In this document: positions 29,248 to 38,919 of the stretch, piece after piece | Layout: every line of letters begins with the position of its first letter | Numbering within the stretch: position 1 is the stretch's first letter | Origin: Bog-473 sp963840435 | GTDB taxonomy: Bacteria; Actinomycetota; Acidimicrobiia; Acidimicrobiales; RAAP-2 | Length of the DNA stretch: 64,000 nucleotides | Assembly (NCBI GenBank): GCA_963840435.1 | Contig: CAWIYY010000020.1 | Coordinates: 1-64,000 of the forward strand | Direction: 5' to 3' | Position numbers and translations under genes: made by a program | Notes under the pieces: model-generated | What the model saw: the letters and a program-made list of their open reading frames with translations, nothing else | What the model was told of the DNA's origin: nothing | The model's database searches: none

Positions 29248-29739
29248 TCAGCGCACAGGGCTGCCGAACCGGATCACGTTGCCGTCGGGGTCGGTGATGA
29301 AGCCTTCCCGCTTGCCGTGGTCCTCGTCCCGCGGGCCCTCGACGTCGATGCCTGCCGCTCGCCAGTCCTCGGCCACTCGGTCGGCGTCCTGGCAATGGAG
29401 GTAGAGGGCACCGTGCCCAGCAGTGTCGCATCCTCCGTCAGCGTGGGCGAGGTGGATCGTGAGGTGGAGATCTCGGTGCGCAAAGGCGTAGGTGTCGTCG
29501 TGGAACGACACCTCGAAGCCTGCACGCTCGAACCAAGCGACTGAGCGAGCCACATCGGACACCTTGAAGATCGGTTCGAAACCCGTGACCAGCCACGTTC
29601 CCTTCATGAGCTGCACTTGGCCGTCTCGCTGTGCGTTCAGCCCGCCCAGGCAGTCGTGGCAGATCGGCTGGTCGGGGTGCGAGCGCAACCTGACCCACCA
29701 ATCGACCGACGATGAGCAGCACACACACGTCACGGCCAT
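29248..29739 (-). CDS. VOC/glyoxalase-superfamily protein with N-terminal zinc motif
   Basis: The C-terminal 120 residues form a VOC (glyoxalase/bleomycin-resistance) fold: EPIFKVSDVARSVAWFERAGF, HRDLHLTIHLAH, GALYLHCQDADRV and ITDPDGNVIRFG. The N-terminus has CVCC and CHDC, a likely treble-clef zinc site not usual in simple VOC proteins. Substrate unknown. The ATG directly follows the stop of the GNAT gene, so the two are co-translated. Confidence 0.75.
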   Translation of the reverse strand: MAVTCVCCSSSVDWWVRLRSHPDQPICHDCLGGLNAQRDGQVQLMKGTWLVTGFEPIFKVSDVARSVAWFERAGFEVSFHDDTYAFAHRDLHLTIHLAHADGGCDTAGHGALYLHCQDADRVAEDWRAAGIDVEGPRDEDHGKREGFITDPDGNVIRFGSPVR

Positions 29740-30277
29740 TCAGGTCCTCCGCCTTGCGTAGTACACGTAACCCTCCCAGTCCGCCCCCGCTTCTGGGTCA
29801 AGAGGACCGAATCCAGCCGAGAGCAGGCACCGGACCGACGCGGTGTTGTCAGGCTCGACTCCCGCCGCGAAGAGCGCAACATGCTCGAGAGCGGGCACCT
29901 GGAGCAACGCCAGCATCATGCCAACGCCGTAACCCCTTCGCCGAAGAGCTGGGTCGGTCACGTAGGCAAGTCCGCCCGATGGCTCGTCGATGACACTCAC
30001 GACTCCTCGCCCACCTTGGCCACCCTCCCAGGTGGTCCAGCGGTCGCAGGTTCCGCAGTCGATGTAGCCAACGGGTGCGTCCCCGTCCCAGGCCAAGAAT
30101 TCGGTAGGAGCCCGTCTCTTGCGCTCCTCGGAACTCACCAAGAGGAGCGTCGACGAGCTCGAGCGCCATCAGTGGCCAATCCGGCGTCCCCAGCCATCGT
30201 TGCGTCTCGGGGTCTTCGAACCACGGCTCGACCAGAACGAGTTGCTCACGAGTAAAGGGCCGAAGGTCCACGCTCAC
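29740..30277 (-). CDS. GNAT-family N-acetyltransferase (frameshifted)
   Basis: The first frame (MSVDLRPFTREQLVLVEPWFEDPETQRWLG) is a typical GNAT beginning. The second frame gives LAWDGDAPVGYIDCG, AYVTDPALRRRGYGVGMMLALL with the acetyl-CoA pyrophosphate loop, and NTASVRCLLSAGFG. A one-base shift at about 30,140-30,152 separates them. The acceptor is not predictable. It ends directly against the VOC gene start and lies 68 bases after pyrE. Confidence 0.75.
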
Positions 30278-30345
30278 CGCGGAATTGTCGCTGATCGGAC
30301 GGCCGGCGCAGTGGGACCGGGACCAGACCCACGGCGTGCCGAGCC

Positions 30346-30891
30346 TCAGCCGCCCGTCGCCGCCCGGAAGGCCTCGAGCTCGCTCATGGTGAAGAGCGCC
30401 CGCAGGGCGATGCCCTCGGCTGCCGCCACCTCGGCCCCGCCTCCCTCACGATCGATGACGCACAATGCGTGCTCGACCACGGCGCCTTCGGCTCGCAGGT
30501 CCTGGGCCGAGAGCACCATCTGGCCCGCCGTGGTGACGACGTCCTCGATGATGACGAGGGCGCGGCCGTCCACGTCGCCCCCTTCGCACACCTTCTCCGT
30601 CCCGTACTTCTTGGGTTCCTTACGCACGAAGTAGGCCGGGAGCCCCGTCTTGGCCGACAGCATGGTGGCCAGGGGGACGCCGCCCAGTTCCAACCCGGCT
30701 ACTCCCTCGACCCCAGGCGGGACGAGCGGAGCGAGTGCGTCGACGATCTCGGCCAGCAGCGCCGGATCCGATTCGAAGCGGTACTTGTCGAAATAGTGGT
30801 CGGCCGTACGGCCCGAACGCAGGACGAACGAGCCGGTGAGGTAGGAGGCGGAGAAGACCCGGGCGGCCAGCGTCACGCGCCCATTCTGCAC
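30346..30891 (-). CDS. pyrE: Orotate phosphoribosyltransferase
   Basis: PyrE makes orotidine monophosphate from orotate and PRPP. Landmarks are YLTGSFVLRSGRTADHYFDKYRFESDP at the N-terminus, LELGGVPLATMLSAKTGLPAYFVRKEPKKYGT and the PRPP loop ALVIIEDVVTTAGQ. Length (181 residues) is normal. The frame starts at GTG. No other pyrimidine gene lies in the window. Confidence 0.94.
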   Translation of the reverse strand: MQNGRVTLAARVFSASYLTGSFVLRSGRTADHYFDKYRFESDPALLAEIVDALAPLVPPGVEGVAGLELGGVPLATMLSAKTGLPAYFVRKEPKKYGTEKVCEGGDVDGRALVIIEDVVTTAGQMVLSAQDLRAEGAVVEHALCVIDREGGGAEVAAAEGIALRALFTMSELEAFRAATGG

Positions 30892-30933
30892 GGTCTCGGT
30901 ATCCCGGCGGTGGTTCCCGCGTGGGCGGTGGGC

Positions 30934-31371
30934 TCAGACCGGGTGGTACCGACCTCCGCCGTCGATCTGCGCGTGAGCGAGGCGGAAACGGAGGTGGCCG
31001 CGGCACAGGTTCGTGTTGCCGAGCGACCAGTTGGCACTCACGTTGGGACGGTCGAGCATGGCGCAGTCGATGCAGAGAGAACCGCGCAGCCCGTCGACTT
31101 CGGCGATGAGAGCGGACAACTCACGAAATTCCACGAGGGTGAAGAAACCGCCTTCACAACGGCCCCACAATTCTGAGAGACGGATCTCTCGGCGGAGCTC
31201 GAGCTCGGCACCGTGATCGGCGAACAACACAGCGCCAGCCGTGAAGTCGTCGTCGACGCGCTGGGACCAGCCGCGCTCGGCCCAGTACCGACGACGCTCC
31301 TCATCAGGGACAAGACTGAAATAAAAGTGCTCAGACTCCTCGTCTGAGTCGTACTCGTCGAAGCGATTCAT
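30934..31371 (-). CDS. Conserved-looking hypothetical protein
   Basis: I do not recognise this 145-residue protein. The N-terminus is strongly acidic (DEYDSDEESEHF), the middle has an amphipathic FFTLVEFRELSALIAEVDGLRG, and the C-terminal half has LCIDCAML and NLCRGHLRF, so three cysteines and a histidine could bind metal. A strong AGGAGG lies 7 bases before the ATG, which supports translation. It stands alone, divergent from the beta-propeller gene. Confidence 0.6.
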   Translation of the reverse strand: MNRFDEYDSDEESEHFYFSLVPDEERRRYWAERGWSQRVDDDFTAGAVLFADHGAELELRREIRLSELWGRCEGGFFTLVEFRELSALIAEVDGLRGSLCIDCAMLDRPNVSANWSLGNTNLCRGHLRFRLAHAQIDGGGRYHPV

Positions 31372-31713
31372 CGCCGTCCTCCTAAATGCGCCAGGTCCGA
31401 CGATCCCAACGTCGACTACTGAAAGGCGCTTTTCCCCCTCGGGACCGGGTCTTAAACCTCCGGCCCACCCCTCACGCCATCACTTCGGCGCGTTCGCCAC
31501 CACGCTGAAGCGTATTTCTCTGCGTGCATGAAACGGTGGACGCTCTCGCGGCGGGGAACGGCCGATGCGGATGCACTCTGCATCGCTCGTACACGCACGC
31601 TGGCGCGCAGCAACGCGGCAGAAATCTGACGAGTCATCCCAGCCCGCGCGCCGCGCCCTTCTCAATAGACTTCCCCGAGCCACGTGACCGATCCCCCTGA
31701 AGAGGTTCCCCAG
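31372..31713. other. Intergenic region, divergent promoters
   Basis: About 340 bases between the hypothetical gene and the beta-propeller gene. No convincing ORF is present. A perfect hairpin GATGCA-CTC-TGCATC lies at 31570-31584. The region must hold promoters for both genes, but I see no clear consensus boxes. Confidence 0.4.
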
Positions 31714-33966
31714 ATGGCCACCCTTCTGCTCGACCCGAGACTGCAGAGTTCTGTGGGGAACAGTGCCGAACGGGGCAACGGCGCGTTGAGCTTCGCGGCC
31801 GGGGATTCGAGCGGTACACGACGCCGGAGTTCGAATCGAGGTGCTGCAGCTCAGTGCGTCTGCCGAAGGTGCACTGACGATCGACCGGGCCTTCGACGAC
31901 CAGCCCACCACCTCGTGGTTGCGGTTCTCGTGGCCGGCGCGGCAACGGCCATCGGCCTGGCCGGGGCCGGGTCGGCAGCAGCGAGCAGCCACGCAGCGAA
32001 CGCCTACGTGGCCGGCGGGAACAACGACGTGAGCGTGATCGACACGGCGACCAATACGGTCAGCGCCACGATTGTCGTTGGCTCTGCCCCCGGTGCCATC
32101 GCCATCACGCCCGACGGGACCTCTGGCTATGTGGCCGACACCAACGACAACACCGTCAGCGTGATCGACACGGCCACTGCCGCGGTCACAGCCACCATTC
32201 CGGTCGGCGCCAGGCCGGTCGCGGTCGCCATCTCTCCCGATGGGACCACTGCCTACGCGTCCAACGGGAGCTCCGACACCGTGAGCGTGATCGACACGGC
32301 CACCAACACCGTCACTACCACCATTCCGGTCGGCGTCGGCCCGGCCGCAGTCGCCGTCACGCCCGACGGGACCGCGGCCTACGTGGCCAACTCGGGCGAC
32401 GACACCATCAGCGTGCTCGATACGGCCACCAACACGGTCACCGCCACCATTCCCGTCGGCATCGGCCCGGGTGCCATCGCCATCACGCCCGACGGCACCG
32501 CGGCCTATGTGGCCAACGTGGGCGACGACACCGTCAGCGTGCTCGATACGGCCACCAACACGGTCACCGCCACCATTCCCGTCGGCATCGGCCCGGGTGC
32601 CATCGCCATCACGCCCGACGGGACCGCGGCCTTTGTGGTGGACACCAGCGGCAACACCGTCAGCGTGATCGACACGGCCACCAACGCGGTCGCCGCCACG
32701 GTCGCGGTCGGCAACTTCCCCGGTGGCGTCGCCATCACGCCTGACGGGACGAAGGCCTTTGTCACGAATCAGGCCGAGGGCACCGTGAGTGTGATCGATA
32801 CCGGCACCGACTCGGTGACCGCCACAGTCGCGGTCGCCAGCGCACCCCTCGGCGTCGCCGTCGCGCCCGACGAGGCACCCACGGCCTCGTTCACGACGGG
32901 CGCCGGGGTTTCGGACTCGCCCACGTCCTTCGACGCTTCGGCCTCGTCCGCCCCCGTCGGCACCGTCGCCTCGTACGCCTGGAACTTCGGGGACGGCGCA
33001 ACCGCGACGACGACCGACCCGACCATCACGCACACGTATGCCAGCGCCGGCACCTACCCCGTGTCCCTGACGGTGACCGATTCGGCCGGGACGTCGAGTA
33101 CCCAGATCTTCACCGGTCAGACGGTCTCTCGGAATGGTGGTTCCTCGGCCACGGCCGCCAGTTCGATCGTGATCGCCTCGCCAACCTTGGCTTCTTCGAC
33201 GACCGGTCCTTCGACAGGCAGTCCTTCGACGGCTGGCCCGCTCCTGGCCACTACCCCGGACGGCAACGGCTACTGGATCGCCGCCCCCGACGGCGGGGTC
33301 TTCAGCTACGGCGACGCGGTCTTCCACGGTTCCCTGGTGGGCAGCGTGCATCTCGTCGCCCCGATCACTGGCATCGCTTCGACCCCGGACGGCGGGGGGT
33401 ACTGGCTGGTTGGAGCAGACGGCGGGGTCTTTGCGGAAGGAGACGCGTCGTACTTGGGCTCGACCGGTGGACTGCACCTGAATGCCCCAATGGTCGGGAT
33501 CATCGGCACGCCCTCCGGGCGTGGCTACTGGCTGGTATCGAGGGACGGCGGGGTCTTCGCCTTCGGCGACGCCTCCTTCTACGGCTCCATGGGCGCCACC
33601 GTGCTCAACGCTCCCATTGTCGCCATGGCCACCAGCCCGTCGGGACACGGCTACTGGTTGGTCGGGGCGGACGGCGGGATCTTCGCCTTCGGTGACGCCC
33701 CGTACGAGGGTTCGCTCGCCAACCTGGTTCTGGCCCAGCCGGTGCTCGGGCTGGCCACGACCCCATCGGGCGACGGCTACTGGTTGTTGGCCAAGGACGG
33801 CGGGGTCTTCGCGGAAGGTGATGCCCACTTCTACGGTTCACTCGGCGCCGGCCCCACGGCGCTGCCGGGGGGAAGCGACTCCGTGGTCGGACTGCTGGCC
33901 CAGGCGGATGCCACCGGCTACTCGATCGTCGAGAGCGACGGGACGGCGAACGCCTTCGGGTCCTAG
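31714..33966 (+). CDS. Secreted seven-bladed YVTN beta-propeller, PKD and GYWLV-repeat protein
   Basis: A hydrophobic segment (LVVAVLVAGAATAIGLAGAG, ending in Ala-rich AASSHA) about 70 residues in is probably the export signal. Seven 42-residue YVTN-type repeats follow (VSVIDTATNTV...AITPDGT), enough for one closed propeller. Then come a PKD domain (SYAWNFGDGA...TYPVSLTVTD), a Ser/Thr linker, and five and a half 45-residue repeats of the GYW-V--DGGVF-FGDA type, also found in the GH12 proteins near 52-55 kb. The ATG at 31714 has an AGAGG 8 bases upstream; a GTG at 31684 is in frame. The long N-terminus before the signal is odd. Confidence 0.75.
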   Translation: MATLLLDPRLQSSVGNSAERGNGALSFAAGDSSGTRRRSSNRGAAAQCVCRRCTDDRPGLRRPAHHLVVAVLVAGAATAIGLAGAGSAAASSHAANAYVAGGNNDVSVIDTATNTVSATIVVGSAPGAIAITPDGTSGYVADTNDNTVSVIDTATAAVTATIPVGARPVAVAISPDGTTAYASNGSSDTVSVIDTATNTVTTTIPVGVGPAAVAVTPDGTAAYVANSGDDTISVLDTATNTVTATIPVGIGPGAIAITPDGTAAYVANVGDDTVSVLDTATNTVTATIPVGIGPGAIAITPDGTAAFVVDTSGNTVSVIDTATNAVAATVAVGNFPGGVAITPDGTKAFVTNQAEGTVSVIDTGTDSVTATVAVASAPLGVAVAPDEAPTASFTTGAGVSDSPTSFDASASSAPVGTVASYAWNFGDGATATTTDPTITHTYASAGTYPVSLTVTDSAGTSSTQIFTGQTVSRNGGSSATAASSIVIASPTLASSTTGPSTGSPSTAGPLLATTPDGNGYWIAAPDGGVFSYGDAVFHGSLVGSVHLVAPITGIASTPDGGGYWLVGADGGVFAEGDASYLGSTGGLHLNAPMVGIIGTPSGRGYWLVSRDGGVFAFGDASFYGSMGATVLNAPIVAMATSPSGHGYWLVGADGGIFAFGDAPYEGSLANLVLAQPVLGLATTPSGDGYWLLAKDGGVFAEGDAHFYGSLGAGPTALPGGSDSVVGLLAQADATGYSIVESDGTANAFGS
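32401..32621 (+). repeat. Near-identical 126-base tandem repeat units inside the propeller gene
   Basis: Blades four and five are almost identical over about 95 bases (from GACACC-TCAGCGTGCTCGAT to the ACGCCCGACGG end), spaced 126 bases apart. The other blades are diverged copies of the same unit. This points to recent duplication or gene conversion inside the propeller. Confidence 0.75.
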
Positions 33967-33991
33967 ACCGGCCCGAGACGGGCTTCGGCCT

Positions 33992-34462
33992 CTACATCGG
34001 ACGCAGGAGCGCAACCGACCAGCCGAAGTCGACCCGGCGGTCGTCCCGGCACGAGACGACCGACCAGGCGTCCGGGGTCCAGACGAAGATCGCCTCTTGC
34101 CGGTAGCGCGCGCCCAATGCCACCGCTTCGTCTACGGCCAGCCCGAGCGCGGCGACGCCTTCCTCGCGGTGCTCCGCCAAGGGGTCGACACCCACGGCGA
34201 AGAGCAGCCGGCGGGCCCGCGGGCGGAGGTCCGACTCGAGCTCCGTCCCGAGACGGCGGTTCACCAGGCGCCCTGGGCGATCCTCGCCGGGATCCCAGGC
34301 CGTGAGGATGGGCACCGGCTCCGGGGTCGGCCAGGGCCACCGGCCCGTCTCACCCGCCCGAGCCGCACGCACCGTCACAAAATCACCCTCGGCCGGGCGC
34401 ACGATCTCGACGATGCTCCTGGCGTAGTCGGCCCAAGGGTCGTCAAGAGGAAGGAGGGACAC
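33992..34462 (-). CDS. DUF3293 family protein
   Basis: The 156-residue protein fits DUF3293: ILTAWDPGEDRPGRLVNRRLGTELESDL, a central DPLAEHREEGVAALGLAVDEAVALGARY, and RQEAIFVWTPDAWSVV. The family has no assigned function. The start is GTG at 34462, divergent from the winged-helix gene by 33 bases; it converges with the propeller gene. Confidence 0.65.
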   Translation of the reverse strand: MSLLPLDDPWADYARSIVEIVRPAEGDFVTVRAARAGETGRWPWPTPEPVPILTAWDPGEDRPGRLVNRRLGTELESDLRPRARRLLFAVGVDPLAEHREEGVAALGLAVDEAVALGARYRQEAIFVWTPDAWSVVSCRDDRRVDFGWSVALLRPM

Positions 34463-34495
34463 CGAGCCGGCACCCTACGCCGGGCGCACGCGAGC

Positions 34496-35666
34496 ATGGA
34501 TGTTGTGCCTCCCGCACCGTCCGCACTGTCGGCACCGTCCAGCCTCCCGCTCTCCACACTGATCTCACAGGTGCTGGTCGCCTACACCATCGAGTTCGAC
34601 AACCTGGCAGAGCTGAACCTGCCTCATCGCACGACCGACCACACCACCGCCACCGCCACCGCCACCACCGCCGCCGCCGAAGACGACGAAAAGGACCGCG
34701 CCGGGCGCACGCACCCTGGCTCGTCTCCTATGTCTGCTGGGCCAACGTGCTCCAGTACGTGGGCCCCGACGGCCTCACCGTCGCCGCCCTGCGCGAGCGG
34801 GCCCGCACGCACGAACTGCTCCTCGAGGGGTTGCGCCGTTGGGGTTATCTCCGCCTGGTCCCGCCGGAGGGAAAGACGCTGACCAAGCCGTTCCCCGCCG
34901 CCACCGCGGTGCGTGCCACCCGCCACGGCCGCCGCGCCCGGGAGATCTGGTCCACCCTGCCTGCCGCCATGGACGAGCGCTGGCGCGCCCGTTTCGGCGA
35001 CTGCCACCGTGGAGCGCCTCCACCACGCCCTGGCCGACCTGTTCACCCGACTGCCCGTCGATCCGCCCGCCTTCCTGCCCATCGTGCACCCCGCCGGGAA
35101 CAGCAGGGCCGAGGCACACGGAGCGGGAACACCGAGCCACCAGCCCGGACCGGGCACGGACGACATCGTCACGCTGCTCGCCGGCGTGCTGCACTCCTTC
35201 ACCCTCGACTTCGAAGCCGAGTCGAGGGTGTCGCTGCCCATCAGCGCCACCACGCTGCGGGTCCTGGGTCGCGCCCCCCAGCGCCTGCGCGAGCTGCCCC
35301 GCCTGACCGGCGTCTCCCGGGAGGGAAACACCATGTGCACCGGCTTCTTGGAGCGTCGGGGCTGCGCGGTGGTCGAGCCCGACCCGGCGGAGCGGGGCAA
35401 GGTCGTCCGGCTCACCGACAAGGGCGTGCAGGCCCGGGCCAAGTACGAACGCCTCCTCGCCACCACCGAAGAGGCATGGCGTTCCGTCTACGGACAACGC
35501 CGCCTCCGTGCCCTGCGCGCTGCGCTCGAGCCACTCGTCGGCGCCGGCACCCTCGACTCGTCCCCGGCGGCAACCCACCAACTGGCGGGCCAGGGTGTTG
35601 CGACCCGAGACGCTGCCCCACTACCCGATGGTGCTGCACCGCGGCGGCTTCCCCGACGGCAGCTGA
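34496..35666 (+). CDS. Double winged-helix (MarR-like) DNA-binding protein, three frameshifts
   Basis: Three frames together give a continuous protein of about 390 residues. The first winged-helix region reads LTVAALRERARTHELLLEGLRRWGYL, and a second reads LPRLTGVSREGNTMCTGFLERRGCAVVEPDPAERGKVVRLTDKG followed by a long helix. Single-base shifts lie near 34,710 (one base missing), 35,000 (an extra T) and 35,575-35,590 (one extra). The frame closes at PMVLHRGGFPDGS. Two tandem MarR-like halves suggest a monomer acting like the usual dimer. It ends 74 bases before glpD and may regulate it. Confidence 0.6.
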
Positions 35667-35740
35667 GCAGCCCGCACACCCGCACCCACCGCCTGACCAG
35701 GCCCGATCGATCCGCGAGCGGATGTGGCAGGCTGGAACCG

Positions 35741-37402
35741 ATGCACCCCTTTCGCCGCGACGACGCCCTGCGCCGGCTGGCCGACGAGTCGTTCGACGTG
35801 CTCGTCATCGGGGGCGGCGTCACCGGTGCGGGCGTCGCGCTCGACGCGGCCAGCCGGGGGCTGCGCACGGCCCTGGTCGAGAAGGGTGACTTCGCCTCTG
35901 GCACCTCGTCGAAGTCCTCCAAGATGGTCCACGGGGGCATCCGCTACCTCCAGCAGAGGGAATTCCGCCTCGTCTACGAGAACCTGGCCGAGCGCCAGCG
36001 CCTGCTCGACAACGCGCCGCACCTGGTCTCACCCCTCCCCTTCCTGATCCCGCTCTTCGGCAAGGACGGCGTCGTCTCCAAGACCGTCGCCCGCTCCTAC
36101 TCCACGGCCCTGTGGCTCTACGACATCACGGGAGGCTGGCGTATCGGCCAGCGCCACCGCGAGGTCGACAAGGACGAGGCGCTGGCCCACCTGCCCACGC
36201 TCAACACCGATCACCTGGTGGCCGGCTTCCTCTACTTCGACGCCCGGGCCGACGACGCCCGCCTCACCCTGACCCTGGCCCGCACGGCCGCGCTCGAGTT
36301 CGGCGCCGCGGTGGCCAACTACACCCCGGTCGTCTCCATGACCACGGGTGCCGGCGGCCAGGTCGACGGCGCGGTGGTGCGCCCGGTCGAGGACGACCCC
36401 TCGTCCGAGTTCAACGTCCGGGCCAAGGTGGTGGTCAACGCCACCGGCGTGTGGGCCGACGGGGTCCGGGCCATGGACGAGGGCAGCCACCCCAACTCCA
36501 TCCGCCCCGCCAAGGGCATCCACGTCACCGTGCCGGCGGAGCGCCTGCCCTGCGACATCGCGGCGGTGATCCCGGTGCCCCAGGACCGGCGTTCCATCTT
36601 CGTCGTGTCCTGGCCCGGGACCGACCTCGTCTACCTGGGGACGACCGACACCGACTACGACGGGCCGCTCGACGACCCCGCCTGCACGCCCGAGGACGTC
36701 GACTACCTGCTCGAGGCGGCCAACAACGTGACGACGTCCAAGCTGACCCGGGCCGACGTCACCGGGGTGTGGGCCGGACTGCGCCCGCTGCTCCAGTCGC
36801 CGGCCCACGGCGGCCACGTCTCGGAGCGTACGGCCGACCTCTCGCGCCGCCACACCGTGATGACCTCGTCGCACGGCGTGGTCACCGTGACCGGCGGCAA
36901 GCTCACCACCTACCGCAAGATGGCCCAGGACACGGTGGACGCCGTGGTGCACGGCCTGGGCGAGTCGCCCCGCCGCCGCCGCTGCGTGACCAAGACGCTG
37001 CCGTTGCTCGGGGCCACCACCAAGACGCGTGACCCGGTCTCCCTGGCCCAGCCGCACGCCCGCCTGCTCGGGCGCTACGGCACCGAGGCGGCGCAGGTCC
37101 TGGCCTTGGCCGAGGACCGCCCCGCCCTGCTCGACCCGGTGGTGGCGGGGTTGCCCTACACCGGCGCCGAGTTCCTCTACGCCGTGCGCGAGGAGATGGC
37201 CCGCACGCTCGACGACCTGCTGGGCCGACGGACCCGGGCCGACATCCAGCGGGCCCAGGCCGCCATGGACGCCGCGCCGGCGGTGGCCGCCCTCGTGGCC
37301 GAGGAGTTGGGTTGGGACGCCGCCACCGTCGCCGACCAGATCGCCCAGTTCACCGACACCCGCCACAAGGAGCTCCTGACGGCCGGAGTCGCGCCGGGGT
37401 GA
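35741..37402 (+). CDS. glpD: Aerobic glycerol-3-phosphate dehydrogenase
   Basis: GlpD is the FAD membrane-associated enzyme oxidising glycerol-3-phosphate to DHAP with electrons going to quinone. The N-terminal FAD loop VLVIGGGVTGAGVALDAASRGL is followed by SGTSSKSSKMVHGGIRYL, the GlpD signature; TTDTDYDGPLDDP and VTVTGGKLTTYRKMA are also present, with a C-terminal helical domain. The ATG at 35741 starts at MHPFRRDDALRRL; the longer frame upstream belongs to the regulator. Its TGA overlaps the GTG of the next gene. Confidence 0.95.
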   Translation: MHPFRRDDALRRLADESFDVLVIGGGVTGAGVALDAASRGLRTALVEKGDFASGTSSKSSKMVHGGIRYLQQREFRLVYENLAERQRLLDNAPHLVSPLPFLIPLFGKDGVVSKTVARSYSTALWLYDITGGWRIGQRHREVDKDEALAHLPTLNTDHLVAGFLYFDARADDARLTLTLARTAALEFGAAVANYTPVVSMTTGAGGQVDGAVVRPVEDDPSSEFNVRAKVVVNATGVWADGVRAMDEGSHPNSIRPAKGIHVTVPAERLPCDIAAVIPVPQDRRSIFVVSWPGTDLVYLGTTDTDYDGPLDDPACTPEDVDYLLEAANNVTTSKLTRADVTGVWAGLRPLLQSPAHGGHVSERTADLSRRHTVMTSSHGVVTVTGGKLTTYRKMAQDTVDAVVHGLGESPRRRRCVTKTLPLLGATTKTRDPVSLAQPHARLLGRYGTEAAQVLALAEDRPALLDPVVAGLPYTGAEFLYAVREEMARTLDDLLGRRTRADIQRAQAAMDAAPAVAALVAEELGWDAATVADQIAQFTDTRHKELLTAGVAPG

Positions 37403-38919
37403 CCACGCCCACGCCGGTCACGCCCATCGACGCCGAGCCCGGCGCGGTCACCGACCGCCTCGCCGCACACCTGGTCGAGGTGCCGCCCGCCGTGCTCGAA
37501 CGCATCGGGGCCACCGGGGCCGACCTGGTGACCGACGACGCGGCGCGGGCCGAGGCCGGACGGGACTGGTGGCCCCTGGCCATCGACTGGGCCACCACCG
37601 GTGCCGTGCCCCAGCGGCCGGCGGTCGTGGTGCGCCCGCACTCGACCGCGCAGGTCTCCGCCGTGCTGGCCGTCTGCAACGGGGCGGCCATACCGGTGAC
37701 CGCCATGGCCGGGCGCAGCGGCGTCTGCGGCGGCGCCATCCCGGTGCACGGCGGCGTGTCCCTCGACCTGACCGCGCTCGACGGGGTGGTCCACCTCGAC
37801 GAGGTGTCGCTGACCGCCGACGTGCGCGCCGGCACCTTCGGCCCCGACCTCGAGGACGCGCTCGGCCGCGTCGGCCCCGGCTACACGGTCGGCCACTGGC
37901 CCCAGTCGATGGACCTCTCGACCGTCGGCGGCTGGTTGGCCTGCCGGGGCGCCGGTCAGTACTCGACCCGCTACGGGAAGATCGAGGACATGGTGATCGG
38001 GCTCGAGGTGGTCCTGGCCGACGGGCGCGTCGTGCACACCGAAGGGCACGGTCCCCGCGCCGCCACCGGGCCCAACCTGACCCAGCTCTTCGTCGGGAGC
38101 GAGGGCACGCTCGGCGTCATCACCGAGGCCCGCCTGCGCCTCCACCCCTTGCCGCCGGCCCAGGAGCGGCGGGCCTTCGGGTTCACCTCGTTCGCCGCCG
38201 GGCTCGATGCCTGCCGTCGCATCATGCGCCGGGGGGCCACCCCGGCCGTGCTCCGCCTCTACGACACCACCGAGTCGGCCCGCAACTTCGAGCAGCCCGA
38301 CACCAACGTGCTGGTGGTCCTCGACGAGACGGACCCCGCCCTCCTGGCCGCCACCATGGCGGTGGTCGACGAGGAATGTGGCGGGGCTGACGCCCGGCCG
38401 CTGCCGACCGAGCTCGTCGAACGCTGGCTCGGCCACCGCAACGACGTCTCCCAGCTGGCCCCGCTGTGGCGGGGCGGCATCGTGGTCGACACGGTGGAGA
38501 TCTCGGGACCCTGGGCCGCACTGCCCACCCTCTTCAACGAGGTGATCGGCGCGCTGACCTCGGTCGAGGGGACCCTGGTGGCCTCGGCCCACCAGTCGCA
38601 CGCCTACACCGACGGCGCCTGCCTGTACTTCACCTTCGCCGGCCGCGGCCCCGATGGGGGCAACGACCAGACCTGGCGCCAGGCCTACTACCGCCAGGCC
38701 TGGGACACGGTGACCGAAGCCACCATCGCGCAGGGCGCCGCCATCAGTCACCACCACGGCATCGGGTTGAACCGGTCCCGCTTCCTGCCCGCGGCCCTGG
38801 GCCCCGGCTTCGACGTCCTGGCCGGGCTGAAGCAGACCTTCGACCCCGTCGGCATCCTCAACCCGGGCAAGTTCGGCCTGCCCTCCCCCTTCGGCCCGCC
38901 CACCGTGGTGACCCGGTGA
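37399..38919 (+). CDS. FAD-linked oxidase, alkyldihydroxyacetonephosphate synthase-like
   Basis: A p-cresol methylhydroxylase-type FAD domain opens the protein (VVRPHSTAQVSAVLAVCNGAAIPVTAMAGRSGVCGG), followed by YGKIEDMVIGLEVVLADGRVV and GSEGTLGVITEARL. The C-terminal HHHGIGLNRSRFLP corresponds to the HHH active-site motif of alkyl-DHAP synthase. In eukaryotes that enzyme swaps the acyl group of acyl-DHAP for an alkyl chain. Whether this homologue makes ether lipids or oxidises another DHAP/glycerol derivative is open. Starts by GTGA overlap with glpD and ends by GTGA overlap with the kinase gene. Confidence 0.82.
   Translation: MTTPTPVTPIDAEPGAVTDRLAAHLVEVPPAVLERIGATGADLVTDDAARAEAGRDWWPLAIDWATTGAVPQRPAVVVRPHSTAQVSAVLAVCNGAAIPVTAMAGRSGVCGGAIPVHGGVSLDLTALDGVVHLDEVSLTADVRAGTFGPDLEDALGRVGPGYTVGHWPQSMDLSTVGGWLACRGAGQYSTRYGKIEDMVIGLEVVLADGRVVHTEGHGPRAATGPNLTQLFVGSEGTLGVITEARLRLHPLPPAQERRAFGFTSFAAGLDACRRIMRRGATPAVLRLYDTTESARNFEQPDTNVLVVLDETDPALLAATMAVVDEECGGADARPLPTELVERWLGHRNDVSQLAPLWRGGIVVDTVEISGPWAALPTLFNEVIGALTSVEGTLVASAHQSHAYTDGACLYFTFAGRGPDGGNDQTWRQAYYRQAWDTVTEATIAQGAAISHHHGIGLNRSRFLPAALGPGFDVLAGLKQTFDPVGILNPGKFGLPSPFGPPTVVTR

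Noticed and set aside
32031..32870. CRISPR-like regular repeats
   Set aside because: The 126-base period codes for protein blades with no unique spacers, and no cas genes are present.
31480..33828. 782-codon minus-strand frame opposite the propeller gene
   Set aside because: Its Gly/Asp/Arg repeats only reflect the antisense of the YVTN repeats.
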